A stretch of DNA of 64,000 bases from Methylocystis sp. H62 (lineage in GTDB: Bacteria > Pseudomonadota > Alphaproteobacteria > Rhizobiales > Beijerinckiaceae), in contig NZ_JADNQZ010000044.1 of assembly GCF_015709515.1 (NCBI RefSeq), positions 1 to 64,000 on the forward strand, written 5' to 3'. A program made the position numbers and the translations under genes. Below are positions 9,535 to 19,148 of this stretch, piece by piece (position 1 is the first letter of the stretch; each line of letters begins with the position of its first letter). The notes beneath the pieces are model-generated. The model was not told the origin of the DNA, did not search any database, and worked only from the letters and a program-made list of their open reading frames with translations.

Positions 9535-10425
9535 TCAGCTCCTGGCGGCCACATGGACTGTATCGAGAGCTGCGCGCAATCCACGCGCCAGTTTCACAGC
9601 GTCGTCATTCGCCCAGAAGTGCACGAAAAAGAGCCGCGGCTCGTCATCGAGCATGTGGTTGTGGAGCGCCGTGACCTCGATCCCGTACGCCTCAAGGGTC
9701 TTCAGCAGCGGCTCCACCTCTTTCGCCGTCGCAACAAAATCCCCGCTGATGGCGGCTTTGCCGTCGCCAGTAGGTTCGAAATTGATGGCGATGGCGGTTC
9801 CCATGGCGGGAGCGACCGTCATTCCCCCCGCTCGAATTTGCTCAGCCTTGGGGATGCTGAACTGAAGCACGCCGCCGTTGTTTCTCCCCGGAAACCCGAG
9901 GACATTATCAACCTCCGCCGCATCAAAGCCAAGCTTGGGGGGCTCGCCAGCCGGAGCCGCGGGCGGCTCAAAAGGCGTTTTTGTTTCCGCGAGCGCCTCC
10001 CGAACCACCGCAGCGAGTTTCGCCGGGTCGCCGTGCGCGCCGACGTGCATATAGAAAGTTGCGGGGCTGGCACGCAGGAGGTGGTTATGGACGGCCGTCA
10101 CCTGGACGCCGTTGGCGAGTAGCGACCGCAAAACGGGATTCACCTCGGTTTCAGTCACCACCAGGTCGCCCATCATCATGGCCGTATGTCCGGTTGGCTC
10201 GAAGGCAATCCAACCGCCGAGGGCGAGACCGGGCTTGATGCTGACGCCGTCGAGGGTGACGTGAAGATCGCTGCGCGGGAGAGCGTATTTGTGCACGCTT
10301 CCAGAGACAGCGGCCTTCTTGCCGATCGCGGCGTCAACCTGCGACCAGTCGGTTTCAGCTACAGCAACAGACGCGGGCAAGAGCAGACATATTGTGCAGA
10401 GAGTGGCTTGCGGCCTCTGTTTCAT
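9535..10425 (-). CDS. Exported DUF1259 (LppY/LpqO-like) protein with two repeats
   Basis: A 296-residue protein with a signal peptide (LCTICLLLPASVAVAET) and two tandem copies of the DUF1259 unit. Each copy carries a VTAxHNHxL box (VTAVHNHLL about residue 111, VTALHNHML about 253) and a following FxxVHxxA-type strand, so each could hold a metal or nucleophile site. The biochemical role is unknown. GGGAG lies just before the start, and the gene begins 25 nt after chrA on the same strand, so it belongs to the chromate operon, where such proteins recur. Confidence 0.85.
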   Translation of the reverse strand: MKQRPQATLCTICLLLPASVAVAETDWSQVDAAIGKKAAVSGSVHKYALPRSDLHVTLDGVSIKPGLALGGWIAFEPTGHTAMMMGDLVVTETEVNPVLRSLLANGVQVTAVHNHLLRASPATFYMHVGAHGDPAKLAAVVREALAETKTPFEPPAAPAGEPPKLGFDAAEVDNVLGFPGRNNGGVLQFSIPKAEQIRAGGMTVAPAMGTAIAINFEPTGDGKAAISGDFVATAKEVEPLLKTLEAYGIEVTALHNHMLDDEPRLFFVHFWANDDAVKLARGLRAALDTVHVAARS

Positions 10426-10450
10426 GGCGTTCTCCCTTTCCGCCGAAAGT

Positions 10451-11824
10451 CTAAATCGCTCCTACGAGAAACAGCCCTATTCCCGCCAGGCAGGAACCCG
10501 CCAAGGTCTGGAGCACGCCGACACGAAGCCGGAAGATCGCCATCGCCGCAGCGACCGAGAGGGCGAGACTCCAGAAATCCACGCTTGCGAGCACGGGCGC
10601 GTCAAAAGACAGCCCATAGCCGGCCACGGCGACCGTCTTGCGAAAGATGGCGTGGATCGCAAACCAGATAGCGAGGTTCAGGATGACGCCGACGACGGCG
10701 GCGGTGATCGCCGCCAATGCGCCGGAGAGCGCCTTGTTGGAGCGGATTTTTTCGATGTATGGCGCGCCGAGAAATATCCAGAGAAAGCAGGGCGCGAAGG
10801 TGACCCAGCTTGCGAGCAACCCGCCGAGCATTCCTGCCAGAAGCGGCGGCAAGTCGCCTGGCGAGCGAAACGCCGCCATAAAGCCCACGAACTGCAAGAC
10901 CATGACCAGCGGGCCAGGCGTCGTTTCCGCCATGCCGAGTCCATTGAGCATCTCCGCAGGCGTCAGCCAGTGATAGGTCTCGACCGCCCGTTGCGCGACA
11001 TAGGCGAGGACCGCGTAGGCTCCGCCAAAGCTCACGACAGCCATTTTGCTGAAGAACACCGCGATCTGGGAGAAGACGTTCCCCTGACCGGCGACAAACA
11101 GGATCGCAACAACCGGGATGAGCCAGACCGCCAACCAGATCAGCCCGATTTGCAGCGCCCGCTTACCCGAAGGGTGGGCGTGAACGGGCGTGCCATCGCC
11201 TAGAACACTTTCGCCGTCCTCATGCGCCGCCCCATGTCCGACTGACACGAAGGCGGGATTCCCGCGCGCCGCGCTGACGTAACCGAGCAAGGCCGATGCA
11301 AGGATGAGCGCAGGGAACGGCAAGGCGAAGAAGAAAATGCCGACGAATGAGGCGGCGGCCAGAAGCTGCATCGCCGGAGATTTGAGCCCGCGCTTGCCGA
11401 TCCGCGCGACAGCTTCGATGACAATGGCGAGAACGGCGGCCTTCAACCCGAAGAACAATCCGCCCACGATCCCGACATTCCCCCAGCGCGCGTAAATGAT
11501 GCTGAGCGCCATGATCGAGATGACGCCGGGGAGAATGAACAGCCCGCCCGCAACGAGGCCGCCGACGGTGCGATGCATGAGCCAGCCGATATAGGTGGCG
11601 AGTTGCTGAGCCTCGGGGCCGGGCAACAGCATGCAGTAGTTGAGGGCGTGCAAGAAGCGGCTCTCGGGAACCCACTTCCTCTCATCGACAACAATTCTGT
11701 GCATCACCGCAATCTGTCCGGCAGGTCCGCCGAAGCTCAGCAAAGCAATGCGCGCCCAGACACGAGAGGCTTCAGCGAGGGATACGCCATGATCGTGGGC
11801 GGTAGTTTGAATATGGACGTTCAC
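10451..11824 (-). CDS. chrA: Chromate transporter ChrA (long CHR family)
   Basis: An inner-membrane protein of about 457 residues that exports chromate. Two homologous halves each begin with the family signature (FGGPAGQIAVMHRIVVDERKW in the first, FGGAYAVLAYVAQRAV in the second) and each carries a PGP motif (LLPGPEAQQ, ETTPGPLVM). About ten hydrophobic helices are visible. I take the GTG at 11824, which overlaps the chrB stop as GTGA and has GGAAAAG upstream; a TTG at 11854 is the alternative. Overlap with chrB indicates coupled translation. Confidence 0.93.
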   Translation of the reverse strand: MNVHIQTTAHDHGVSLAEASRVWARIALLSFGGPAGQIAVMHRIVVDERKWVPESRFLHALNYCMLLPGPEAQQLATYIGWLMHRTVGGLVAGGLFILPGVISIMALSIIYARWGNVGIVGGLFFGLKAAVLAIVIEAVARIGKRGLKSPAMQLLAAASFVGIFFFALPFPALILASALLGYVSAARGNPAFVSVGHGAAHEDGESVLGDGTPVHAHPSGKRALQIGLIWLAVWLIPVVAILFVAGQGNVFSQIAVFFSKMAVVSFGGAYAVLAYVAQRAVETYHWLTPAEMLNGLGMAETTPGPLVMVLQFVGFMAAFRSPGDLPPLLAGMLGGLLASWVTFAPCFLWIFLGAPYIEKIRSNKALSGALAAITAAVVGVILNLAIWFAIHAIFRKTVAVAGYGLSFDAPVLASVDFWSLALSVAAAMAIFRLRVGVLQTLAGSCLAGIGLFLVGAI

Positions 11825-12648
11825 GACGCTTTTCCGGATTTGGTGGCAGGCCAATTATGGGCTTCATCAGTCGCATCACGACACCAGCGATAAAAGGCGT
11901 CGTAGAGCGCCATCCCGGCTTTGAGCTGTTCGAGATCATCCGCATACATGCGGGATTGACCGAGCGACGCCGCGAGCAGCCCCGCTGCTTCAGGGGCAAG
12001 ATCGAGGCGCGCCGTATCCGCTCCACGCACGATGACCGCAAGCCTTTGTAGCGGCTCTATCGCTAGGCCCCATTCCTCGAGCATGGTGTCGAAGGTGCAA
12101 CGTTCACCTCTGTGACTCCAAAAAGCGCCTTCTATATCGAATGGCGCACCGCCAAAGCGTTCCGTAACGGCGGACACCTCTGCTGGCGCGACGAAAAGAA
12201 AGATAGCCGCGGGATCGAGAAACCGGCGAATGAGCCATGGGCAGGCAATACGATCAACCTTCGGGCGTGAGCGTGTGACCCAGATCGTTCGCCCGAAGGC
12301 ATCGCGCTGAGGCACTTTTGAAGACGGAATGAGCGGGCCGCCTGACTTTACCCAGGCCAAGTGCCCGCCAGCTAGCACGTCGGAGGAACTTGCGCCTGCA
12401 TGACGAAGCCATGCGGCGACTCCTTCGCTGACCTGTTCGCCACACGGATCGATGACGATGGACGGGCGACCGACGAACTCCGAAGCCCAGTCCGAGACAG
12501 ATTCGGGACGGCGGCGCGAAGCGCCGGGCGGAAAGCGCGGATCGGCATCATAGTCCCCATCAGTCCTCACATCGATGAGGGCTGGGCAATGCGGGACGCC
12601 GATGAGACGCGCAAGCTTGTCGGGAGAGATCGAGTTGATTGACGACAT
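11821..12648 (-). CDS. chrB: Chromate resistance protein ChrB (rhodanese-like plus ChrB domain)
   Basis: A 275-residue protein. The N-terminal ~95 residues are rhodanese-like (CPALIDVRTDGDYDADPRFP), but the active-site loop reads GEQVSEGVA without the usual Cys. The C-terminal part is the ChrB domain, with WVTRSRPKVDRIACPWLIRRF and ERCTFDTMLEEWGL. ChrB proteins support chromate resistance and in some species regulate chrA by sensing chromate. The start at 12648 has AAGGG upstream; a longer frame reaches 12729. It is followed directly by chrA. Confidence 0.9.
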   Translation of the reverse strand: MSSINSISPDKLARLIGVPHCPALIDVRTDGDYDADPRFPPGASRRRPESVSDWASEFVGRPSIVIDPCGEQVSEGVAAWLRHAGASSSDVLAGGHLAWVKSGGPLIPSSKVPQRDAFGRTIWVTRSRPKVDRIACPWLIRRFLDPAAIFLFVAPAEVSAVTERFGGAPFDIEGAFWSHRGERCTFDTMLEEWGLAIEPLQRLAVIVRGADTARLDLAPEAAGLLAASLGQSRMYADDLEQLKAGMALYDAFYRWCRDATDEAHNWPATKSGKAS

Positions 12649-12958
12649 GGTGCGCCCTTGGTGGAAAACCCGGACGCGATTCTTGGGCATGTCGCCTCGT
12701 GGGGAGATCGCTTCCCCATGGGACGACAATCCGCCGCCTTGGCGTTAAAAGTCAAGGCCGGTTTCGACACTCCGCTTTTGTGCGAAAATCAAGACTTCGG
12801 ATAATGCGGTTACGCTAAAGATTAGCGGATTGCGCGCCGCAAAGGATACGACTGAGGCGCAGTTTCTCTGGCGCTCGACTCGATCGTAAAGGTCCGCAAT
12901 GGGTCAAGGTGAGCCCTCGAGGGAGAGCATCGGGAACGTCTGCTTTCTTCGAACTCCG
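12649..12958. promoter_or_regulatory. Intergenic region upstream of chrB with two palindromes
   Basis: No credible gene lies in this 310-nt stretch. It holds CGCTAA-AGA-TTAGCG (12813-12827, 6-bp arms) and GCCTTG..CAAGGC (12736-12758, 11-nt loop), and is more AT-rich than its flanks. These are candidate operators for the chromate operon, which starts at 12648. The Toprim gene ends at 12959 on the same strand, so a promoter for chrB must lie here. No terminator T-run is evident. Confidence 0.4.
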
Positions 12959-13972
12959 TCATTGCAAGTGATTAACTAGCCGGCGCAGAAGATGCTCCCG
13001 TGTGACGCGCCGCAAATCATCGTTGAAATCCTTTTCTGTTGAAACAAACGTTTGCACTTTGACGCCGTCTGCTTTGGCCTCGTCAGCAAGCTTGTGCGCG
13101 GCGTTTTGTCCGGCGCGATCATTGTCTGCGGCGACGATCAGGCGACGCATCCCGGCCGGAATTTTCCACGCCGCGAGATGCCCCGCCGAAAGCGCCGCGA
13201 CCATTGGGAGATGTGGCATTGCGCTCTTGAGCGAAAGCACGGTTTCGATTCCTTCGCCGATGATCGCGAATTCTTCGACAACTCCAAAGCGCACGCCATT
13301 GCCGAGAATGGCGCCGAGCGCGCGGCGCGGCGACGCGACCTTTGCTTTTGCGTTCCGCACGGGGTCGAGGAACGTCCGATGAATGCCTGTGATCGCGCCG
13401 CTGTTGTCGGTGACGGCGGCGACGAGGGCCGGCAATTTGCGCGACGGCGAATTGCGGCTCTCGCGATAAATCAGCGCCGGGTGATAGCGCAGTGGCGCGT
13501 TGCTCAAATCAGCGGTGATTTTTCGCGCGCGCAGATAGGCCTCGGCTTTTGTGCCGATGATCGGCTGCGACGCCGCCCAAATTTTGCGGGCGAACGCGAT
13601 CGTGTCGCATGCCTCTGAATTCCGACCGCGACTCTCGGTCGTCGTCTCGCGCGGCGCGACCAAGAAGCGCCGCGCCTCGTCGAGCGTGTCGCGGAAGGAC
13701 GTAAGCCCTTCTCGTTCCCGGATGAGATCGAGAAGGTCGCCATGTTGGTCCGTCGCGCCATCCGTCCACTTTCCACGCGCGCCCTTGCCGGAGAGCGGCC
13801 CTTTGAGCCGCACATAAAGACTGCGGCCCGCATTGTTGTTGACGTCGCCAACGATCCAGTAATTGCCGCATCGACGACCGTTCGACAGATAATGTTTGCA
13901 AACGGCCTCGACATGTTCGGCGAGGCTGCTGGACAGAGTCCGGGCCGGGCTTTCCATCATCGCTTCCCGCAT
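12959..13972 (-). CDS. Toprim-domain protein (primase-like, DUF7146 type)
   Basis: 337 residues. The N-terminal half resembles the region preceding Toprim in plasmid primase-like proteins (GNYWIVGDVNNNAGRSLYV, DLLDLIREREGL). The C-terminal Toprim domain shows IIGEGIETVLSLK with the catalytic Glu and VAADNDRAGQNAA with the metal-binding DxD. Such proteins are predicted to bind ssDNA or make primers during plasmid replication or transfer. The start shares a base with the stop of the upstream helicase (TAATG), so the two are translated together. No zinc-finger cysteines are obvious in this copy. Confidence 0.8.
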   Translation of the reverse strand: MREAMMESPARTLSSSLAEHVEAVCKHYLSNGRRCGNYWIVGDVNNNAGRSLYVRLKGPLSGKGARGKWTDGATDQHGDLLDLIREREGLTSFRDTLDEARRFLVAPRETTTESRGRNSEACDTIAFARKIWAASQPIIGTKAEAYLRARKITADLSNAPLRYHPALIYRESRNSPSRKLPALVAAVTDNSGAITGIHRTFLDPVRNAKAKVASPRRALGAILGNGVRFGVVEEFAIIGEGIETVLSLKSAMPHLPMVAALSAGHLAAWKIPAGMRRLIVAADNDRAGQNAAHKLADEAKADGVKVQTFVSTEKDFNDDLRRVTREHLLRRLVNHLQ

Positions 13973-16900
13973 TACGAATTGACGCGGGTCGCGGGCGCGA
14001 CGCGGAGCAGCGGATAGAGGGCAAGAAGTCTCTCGACGATTTTTGAAACCTCATCGCCCAGCGGAGCGAAGAGCCGTAGCTTCCAGGCGATGATCTCGGA
14101 GACGAGACCCTGCGCTTTCAGGCGCTCGACCATCGTGTCGGAGAAGCCTGTGAGTTCGAGCCGATGCCGGTTCATCACGAGCGCACGCTTGAGCACCAGC
14201 CCGTCAGTCAGGACGAGGCTCGCGCCATCTTGCATGACCGCCGCAATGGCGGCGGGTGGCGCGAGGGCAGGCGCGCCGGCGCCCGTCGCCTCAAGGAGCA
14301 TAGCGGCGCTTGCCGGCGAGACGAGCCGGCCAATGGCCCGTTCGCGCTGATCGGTCTGCAGGCGATAGACCCGCGCGGCCTCGTCGGGGAACCTATTCCA
14401 GACCGGCAGCAGGAGGCCGGTCACGATATGGAACGTGCTCTCGGTCAGTTCGGGAAGGGAGGCGGCCTCGCTCTCCCATGCCCGCTGAAATTCTTCTGAA
14501 GATGCATCGCGCCAATGCGAGCGCTCCAGCGCCTCAACCGTGATCACATCGGCATGGGCAGGCCGCAGCAGCCGAACGCGTGGTACGACCGAGCCGTCAT
14601 CCTGCATCAACGCGGACGCCGGCAGCTTCACCGCCGCGCGGCCCGACTGGTCGTTGATCATCAGTCGCAACTTTTGCGCAGCCGTCGCATAGCCGAGCGC
14701 CGCGTCGAGCGTCGTGATCCGCGTCTTATCCTTGCGCAGGATGGTCAAGAGCTGCGTTTCCGCGCCGCTCCCGCCATGGACGGCGATGGTCTGGCGATTA
14801 TTGACGACGAGGCTTTCCGCCATCAGCGTTTCTACGCCGACATCGAAGACGCCGGCCTCGATCGCCGCCTCGATTTGCGCCGCCATCAGCCCCTCGAACA
14901 CGTCGAAGAGAAGATTCTGCAACGCGATCGGCAGTGCGAGGATGCGGTTGAGGAAAGTCGAAATCGGCGGCAGCTCCTCCTTGAGGCTGCCGTCCTGATC
15001 GGTGAGATCGAGGCCGGTCGCTTCCGTAAAGCCCGTCAGCGAGCAGCCTTCGACCTTGCCGGCGAAGACGAGCTGATACAGCCGGCGCAACGCCGCGCGA
15101 CCGTAAGGGGATTCGAGATTGTCCTCCGGCCGGAACAGGCCCTGACCTCCTGTCTGGCGCTGGCCGCGCGTGATGGCGCCGAGCGTGTCGAGCCGACGGG
15201 CGATCGTCGAGAGAAAGCGCTTTTCTCCTTTCACGTTGGTCGCGACCGGCCGGAACAATGGCGGCTGCGCTTGATTGGTGCGGTTGGTGCGCCCTAAGCC
15301 CTGAATGGCGTTATCCGCCTTCCAGCCGGGTTCGAGCAGATAGTGGACGCGCAGGCGCTGGTTCCTGGCGCTCCGCTCGGCGTGATAGGAGCGGCCCGTG
15401 CCGCCGGCATCGGAAAAAACGAGGATGCGCTTCTCGTCATCCATGAAGGCCTGCGTTTCACCAAGATTGGCGGAGGCCGGCCGGTTCTCGACGCAAAGCC
15501 GGTCGGAGCCATCGGCGTTGGTCTTGCGCACGATCCGCCTTGAGCGGCCGGTGACCTCGGCCACTATATCCGTCCCGAAACGCTGAACAATCTGGTCGAG
15601 CGCGCCCTGCACGGCGGGCAGCGCCGCGAGATGCTCGATCAGACGATCCCGTCGTTCCATCGCCTCGCGCGACTGGACCGGATTGCCGTGCTCGTCGATT
15701 ACCGGGCGCGAGTGAAGATCGCCATTCTCGTCGGAATAGACTTCAAAAAGCTGTGTCGGGAAAGAATGGGCGAGGTAGTCGAGGACATATTCGCGCGGGG
15801 TGATATCGCAGGAAAGATCGCCCCATTCCGAGGACGGGATTTCCGCAAGGCGGCGCTCCATCAAGGCTTCGCTGGTCGAGACGATCTGGATGACGGCGCT
15901 ATGGCCGGCTTCCAAATCGCGCTCGATCGACGCGATGAGGCTTGGGACCTTCATCGCCGTGATCAGATGATTGAAGAAGCGCTGCTTGTTGGATTCGAAA
16001 GCCGAACGCGCCGCGGCCTTGGCGTTACGATTATAGGCCCTGCCGCCTTCACCGGTGATGTTCGCCGCCTCCAGCGCCGCGGTCAGATTATTGTGAATGA
16101 TCTCGAATGCGCCGGCATAGGCGTCATAGATACGGATTTGCTCCACTGAGAGCGGATGCTCCAGCATCTCGACCTCGACCCCCGCATAAGAGAGGGCGCG
16201 CGACGCATAGAGACCGAGGCTTTTCAGATCGCGCGCCAGCACCTCCATGGCGGCGATGCCGCCCGCCTCCATCGCCACGACGAAATCGGCGCGCGTCGCG
16301 AAGGGCATGTCGGTCGAGTCCCAGAGGCCGAGACGCGTCGCATAAGCGAGATTGGCGACCGTCGTCGCCCCGGTCGCCGAGACATAGAGGACACGCGCGC
16401 CGGGCAGGGCGTTCTGTAATCTCAATCCGGCGCGGCCCTGCTGCGAGGCGGTCTTCTCGCCGCGCTCGCCCTTGTCGCCCGCCGCATTGGCGAGCGCATG
16501 CGCCTCGTCGAAGACGATGACGCCGTCGAAATCGGCGCCTAACCAGTCGATGATCTGTGACAGACGCGACGCCTTAACCGCGCCATCGCGGCCTTGCCGT
16601 TCATCCGAGCGCAGGGTTGCATAGGTCGTAAAGAGAATGCCCTCAGAGAGCTTGATCGGCGCGCCCTGCTTGAAGCGGGACTGCGGAACGATCTGCAGCT
16701 TCTCCTGGCCAAGCGCGGACCAATCGCGCTGCGCGTCCTCACACAGCTTGTCTGATTTCGAGATCCAGAGCGCCTGGCGACGGCCCTTCAGCCAATTGTC
16801 GAGGACGACGCCCGCGACCTGACGTCCTTTACCGGCGCCGGTGCCGTCGCCAAGATAATAGCCGCGGCGAAAGCGGACCGCCTTCTCGGCGTCATCCGGC

Positions 16901-18417
16901 GCGACGGAGACCGTGTCAAAACTTTCAGTGACGAGGAAGGCGCCGGCGAGAAGGTCGCTATGGGCTTCGCCGGCATAGATGACGCTCTCAAGCTGCGCGT
17001 CCGAAAGGCGCCCAGACTCGATCACGCTCTTTGGCAGATGCGGTCGATAGCTGGGCTTTGGCGGCGCGACCGACGCCATGGCGGCGGATTGAACGAGCGT
17101 CGTCGGATGCGGCTTCGCGCCGTCAATTGAGATCGACTGCACCGCATAGGGCTCATAGAGCCCGGCGCTGAGCGCGCCGCCCTCGGGCGCTTTCCAGTCG
17201 CGACACTCATAGGCGAGTTCGACGATCTCCGCGCGCGGGCTAGGGGAGGGAAGAGCGACGGCGTTGCGATGCGCTGACTCCGCAAAGGCGAGACGCGGCG
17301 CGGCGCGGCGCGGTTCAATGATCGGCGTGAAACGCTTCGCGGTCGAACGGACGCCTACCTGGATAGGCTTATCGCTATAGCCAACCGCGGCAGCAAGAGA
17401 CGCGCAGGGCGGAATTTCGCGCTGCACCTGCGCGAGCAATTCCGAGAGATCGGCGACCGGACCGAGGCCCGCGACTAATTCTTTCGGGTTCTCCGAGGGC
17501 GTTTTGTCGAAGACCGAAAGCCGGCTTTCGACGCTCGTCCCATGCCGCGCGAAAAATCCGCGCGCGAGCGAGGCCGTGAACACCAGCCGGCCCTGTTCCT
17601 GCAAGCGTTCGAAGCTTCGACGCCAGCTGTTCGCGGTCGGGGAGAAATTCTCACCCGTGATGGCGACGAGGCGTCCGCCATTTTGAAGGCGCGCGAGAGA
17701 AGCGCGGATATGCTCGAAAGTCGCCGCGGCGTGCCGTCCCTCGATCAAGGGCGACGCGGAGAAGGGCGGGTTCATCAAGACGACGCTGGGAACCAGATCG
17801 GCGTCGAGACGATCGTGGAGCTGCGCGCCGTCGATGCGGCTGAGCGGCGCTTCAGGAAATAGACGTTTCAGGAGATCGGCGCGCGTCTCTCCCCATTCAT
17901 TGAGGATGAGTTTCGCGCCGGCGCGTTCGGCCTGGATGGCCAACATCCCCGTGCCGGCGGAAGGCTCAAGCACGACATCGCCCGGAACGATCCCCGCCGC
18001 GATGCTCGCGACATAGGCGAATTCCAGCGGCGTCGAGAATTGCTGCAGCGCTTGGGCTTCCTCCGAGCGGCGCGTTTCGCTCGGCAGCAGCGCGGCGATT
18101 TTCTTGAGCATCGCGAGAATGCGCGCCGGATCATTGGCAGTCCGCACAGCCATTGCTGGCCCATAGCGACGCAGGAACGAAACCTGCGCCGCCTCAACCG
18201 CCTCGTAGGCGCCCTTCCAGCTCCAGGCGCCTTGCGCATCGCTCGCGCCGAACGCGCCTTCCATTGCCGCGCGCAGGGCAGGGGCGTCGATGACGCGTCC
18301 CTTTGCAAGGTGCGTGACGAGCGTCTGCGCCGCCATCATCAGCGCATGCGGCTTGTCTGTCGAAATGAAGGAAAGTTCGGCTTGTTGGCGGGGCGTAGCG
18401 GCGAGGATCGGGCTCAT
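13972..18417 (-). CDS. Methyltransferase-helicase fusion, strawberry-notch family
   Basis: A 1481-residue cytoplasmic protein. Residues 125-300 form an N6-adenine-type methyltransferase fold, with SAM motif LEPSAGTGMLA (150-160) and catalytic NPPF (216-219). The central part is an SF2 helicase/NTPase of the strawberry-notch type, with Walker A GDGTGAGKGRQ (about 522) and DEAH (about 632). The C-terminal part holds the RecA-like second domain (LGRTNRTNQ) and the strawberry-notch C-domain. Such fusions are typical of large plasmids and ICEs, where a role in element DNA maintenance or anti-restriction is suspected but unproven. The start at 18417 follows CCCGGAGA; upstream in-frame codons lie inside a hairpin. 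It is coupled to the Toprim gene. Confidence 0.85.
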   Translation of the reverse strand: MSPILAATPRQQAELSFISTDKPHALMMAAQTLVTHLAKGRVIDAPALRAAMEGAFGASDAQGAWSWKGAYEAVEAAQVSFLRRYGPAMAVRTANDPARILAMLKKIAALLPSETRRSEEAQALQQFSTPLEFAYVASIAAGIVPGDVVLEPSAGTGMLAIQAERAGAKLILNEWGETRADLLKRLFPEAPLSRIDGAQLHDRLDADLVPSVVLMNPPFSASPLIEGRHAAATFEHIRASLARLQNGGRLVAITGENFSPTANSWRRSFERLQEQGRLVFTASLARGFFARHGTSVESRLSVFDKTPSENPKELVAGLGPVADLSELLAQVQREIPPCASLAAAVGYSDKPIQVGVRSTAKRFTPIIEPRRAAPRLAFAESAHRNAVALPSPSPRAEIVELAYECRDWKAPEGGALSAGLYEPYAVQSISIDGAKPHPTTLVQSAAMASVAPPKPSYRPHLPKSVIESGRLSDAQLESVIYAGEAHSDLLAGAFLVTESFDTVSVAPDDAEKAVRFRRGYYLGDGTGAGKGRQVAGVVLDNWLKGRRQALWISKSDKLCEDAQRDWSALGQEKLQIVPQSRFKQGAPIKLSEGILFTTYATLRSDERQGRDGAVKASRLSQIIDWLGADFDGVIVFDEAHALANAAGDKGERGEKTASQQGRAGLRLQNALPGARVLYVSATGATTVANLAYATRLGLWDSTDMPFATRADFVVAMEAGGIAAMEVLARDLKSLGLYASRALSYAGVEVEMLEHPLSVEQIRIYDAYAGAFEIIHNNLTAALEAANITGEGGRAYNRNAKAAARSAFESNKQRFFNHLITAMKVPSLIASIERDLEAGHSAVIQIVSTSEALMERRLAEIPSSEWGDLSCDITPREYVLDYLAHSFPTQLFEVYSDENGDLHSRPVIDEHGNPVQSREAMERRDRLIEHLAALPAVQGALDQIVQRFGTDIVAEVTGRSRRIVRKTNADGSDRLCVENRPASANLGETQAFMDDEKRILVFSDAGGTGRSYHAERSARNQRLRVHYLLEPGWKADNAIQGLGRTNRTNQAQPPLFRPVATNVKGEKRFLSTIARRLDTLGAITRGQRQTGGQGLFRPEDNLESPYGRAALRRLYQLVFAGKVEGCSLTGFTEATGLDLTDQDGSLKEELPPISTFLNRILALPIALQNLLFDVFEGLMAAQIEAAIEAGVFDVGVETLMAESLVVNNRQTIAVHGGSGAETQLLTILRKDKTRITTLDAALGYATAAQKLRLMINDQSGRAAVKLPASALMQDDGSVVPRVRLLRPAHADVITVEALERSHWRDASSEEFQRAWESEAASLPELTESTFHIVTGLLLPVWNRFPDEAARVYRLQTDQRERAIGRLVSPASAAMLLEATGAGAPALAPPAAIAAVMQDGASLVLTDGLVLKRALVMNRHRLELTGFSDTMVERLKAQGLVSEIIAWKLRLFAPLGDEVSKIVERLLALYPLLRVAPATRVNS

Positions 18418-18440
18418 CGAGTGTCTCCGGGATTGTGACC

Positions 18441-18475
18441 AGCCCGGGACGCTCTCTCTTTGCGCCTCCCGGGCT
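18441..18475 (-). promoter_or_regulatory. Hairpin in the leader of the strawberry-notch gene
   Basis: Perfect 9-bp arms AGCCCGGGA / TCCCGGGCT (18441-18449 and 18467-18475) enclose a 17-nt loop with GAGAGAG. It ends 24 nt before the start codon at 18417, with the ribosome site CGGAG between. Position suggests translational or transcript-stability control. It resembles the leaders at 21227-21267 and 21676-21718 in layout but not in stem sequence. Confidence 0.45.
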
Positions 18476-18557
18476 CGCCCTCCCGGCCAAGCCCTCTTGC
18501 TCTTTTCTCCCCCGCCGCCGCGCCGACGATCAGCGCCATGACGCCGCCGCCAATCCG

Positions 18558-18971
18558 TCAGGACGACCACGCGGATTTTTGTGTTGCTTGACTGCGCCGC
18601 GCGGCGGCGTTCGCGCGACAGCGCGCGCGCCAGGCTATGGCGTAAGGCCGATCCGTCGGCGTCAGCAGATCCAGAATGTCCTCGGGGCAGTCGCTCTCGC
18701 AGGGCCCCATGTGCTCGGTCATATCTTTGTATCCGAACACGAAGCCTTCGGCGTCGCGCGGGTTGTAGTCGGTGAGGCAGACGAACGCGAAGACGGCGCT
18801 CTCGCCGCCGTTGCGGCGCTGTTGCTCGACGGCGGCGTAATAGGTGTCGCCAAGGAGCGTTGAGCGCAGGATCTTTGATCGGCCTTCCGCATTCTCGAAG
18901 GTGAATTGCGCGTCGAGATACTCACGCGGTCCTGCGTGACCGCCAAGCGATTGCATATAGAGCCAGCCCAT
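18558..18971 (-). CDS. DUF6927 domain protein
   Basis: 137 residues with the recognisable family pattern: MGWLYMQSLGGHAGPREYLD at the start, a central VCLTDYNPRDAEGFVFGYKD, then MGPCESDCPEDILDLLTPT with two conserved cysteines and the WRARCRAN motif. It has no signal peptide or membrane segment. Function is unknown; members recur beside ParB-like and strawberry-notch genes on alphaproteobacterial plasmids and ICEs, exactly as here. I start it at 18971, where the family pattern begins. Confidence 0.8.
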   Translation of the reverse strand: MGWLYMQSLGGHAGPREYLDAQFTFENAEGRSKILRSTLLGDTYYAAVEQQRRNGGESAVFAFVCLTDYNPRDAEGFVFGYKDMTEHMGPCESDCPEDILDLLTPTDRPYAIAWRARCRANAAARRSQATQKSAWSS

Positions 18972-19000
18972 GGCGGCGCCTTTCAAAAATGGAAGGAGGA

Positions 19001-19022
19001 CGCGCGCGCCAGTGCGCGCGCG
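19001..19022 (-). terminator. GC-rich hairpin with T-rich tail after parB-like gene
   Basis: Arms of nine alternating C/G bases (19001-19009 and 19014-19022) enclose a 4-nt loop. On the minus strand it is followed by a T-rich run (CTCCTTCCATTTTTG). It sits between the stop of the ParB-like gene at 19149 and the DUF6927 start at 18971, so it is a likely terminator or attenuator. Nothing else is visible in 18972-19148. Confidence 0.5.
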
Positions 19023-19148
19023 ACGGTGTCGGAAGACAGAAATTCAGGGCGCGACGAATGCGCGTCTCGAGCGGACGCGCCGAACGTCAGCATCGACGCG
19101 GCAGCCGCGGAGGAGGGCGGGACAGCCCGCGCCATCCCGCGTCCAGCA

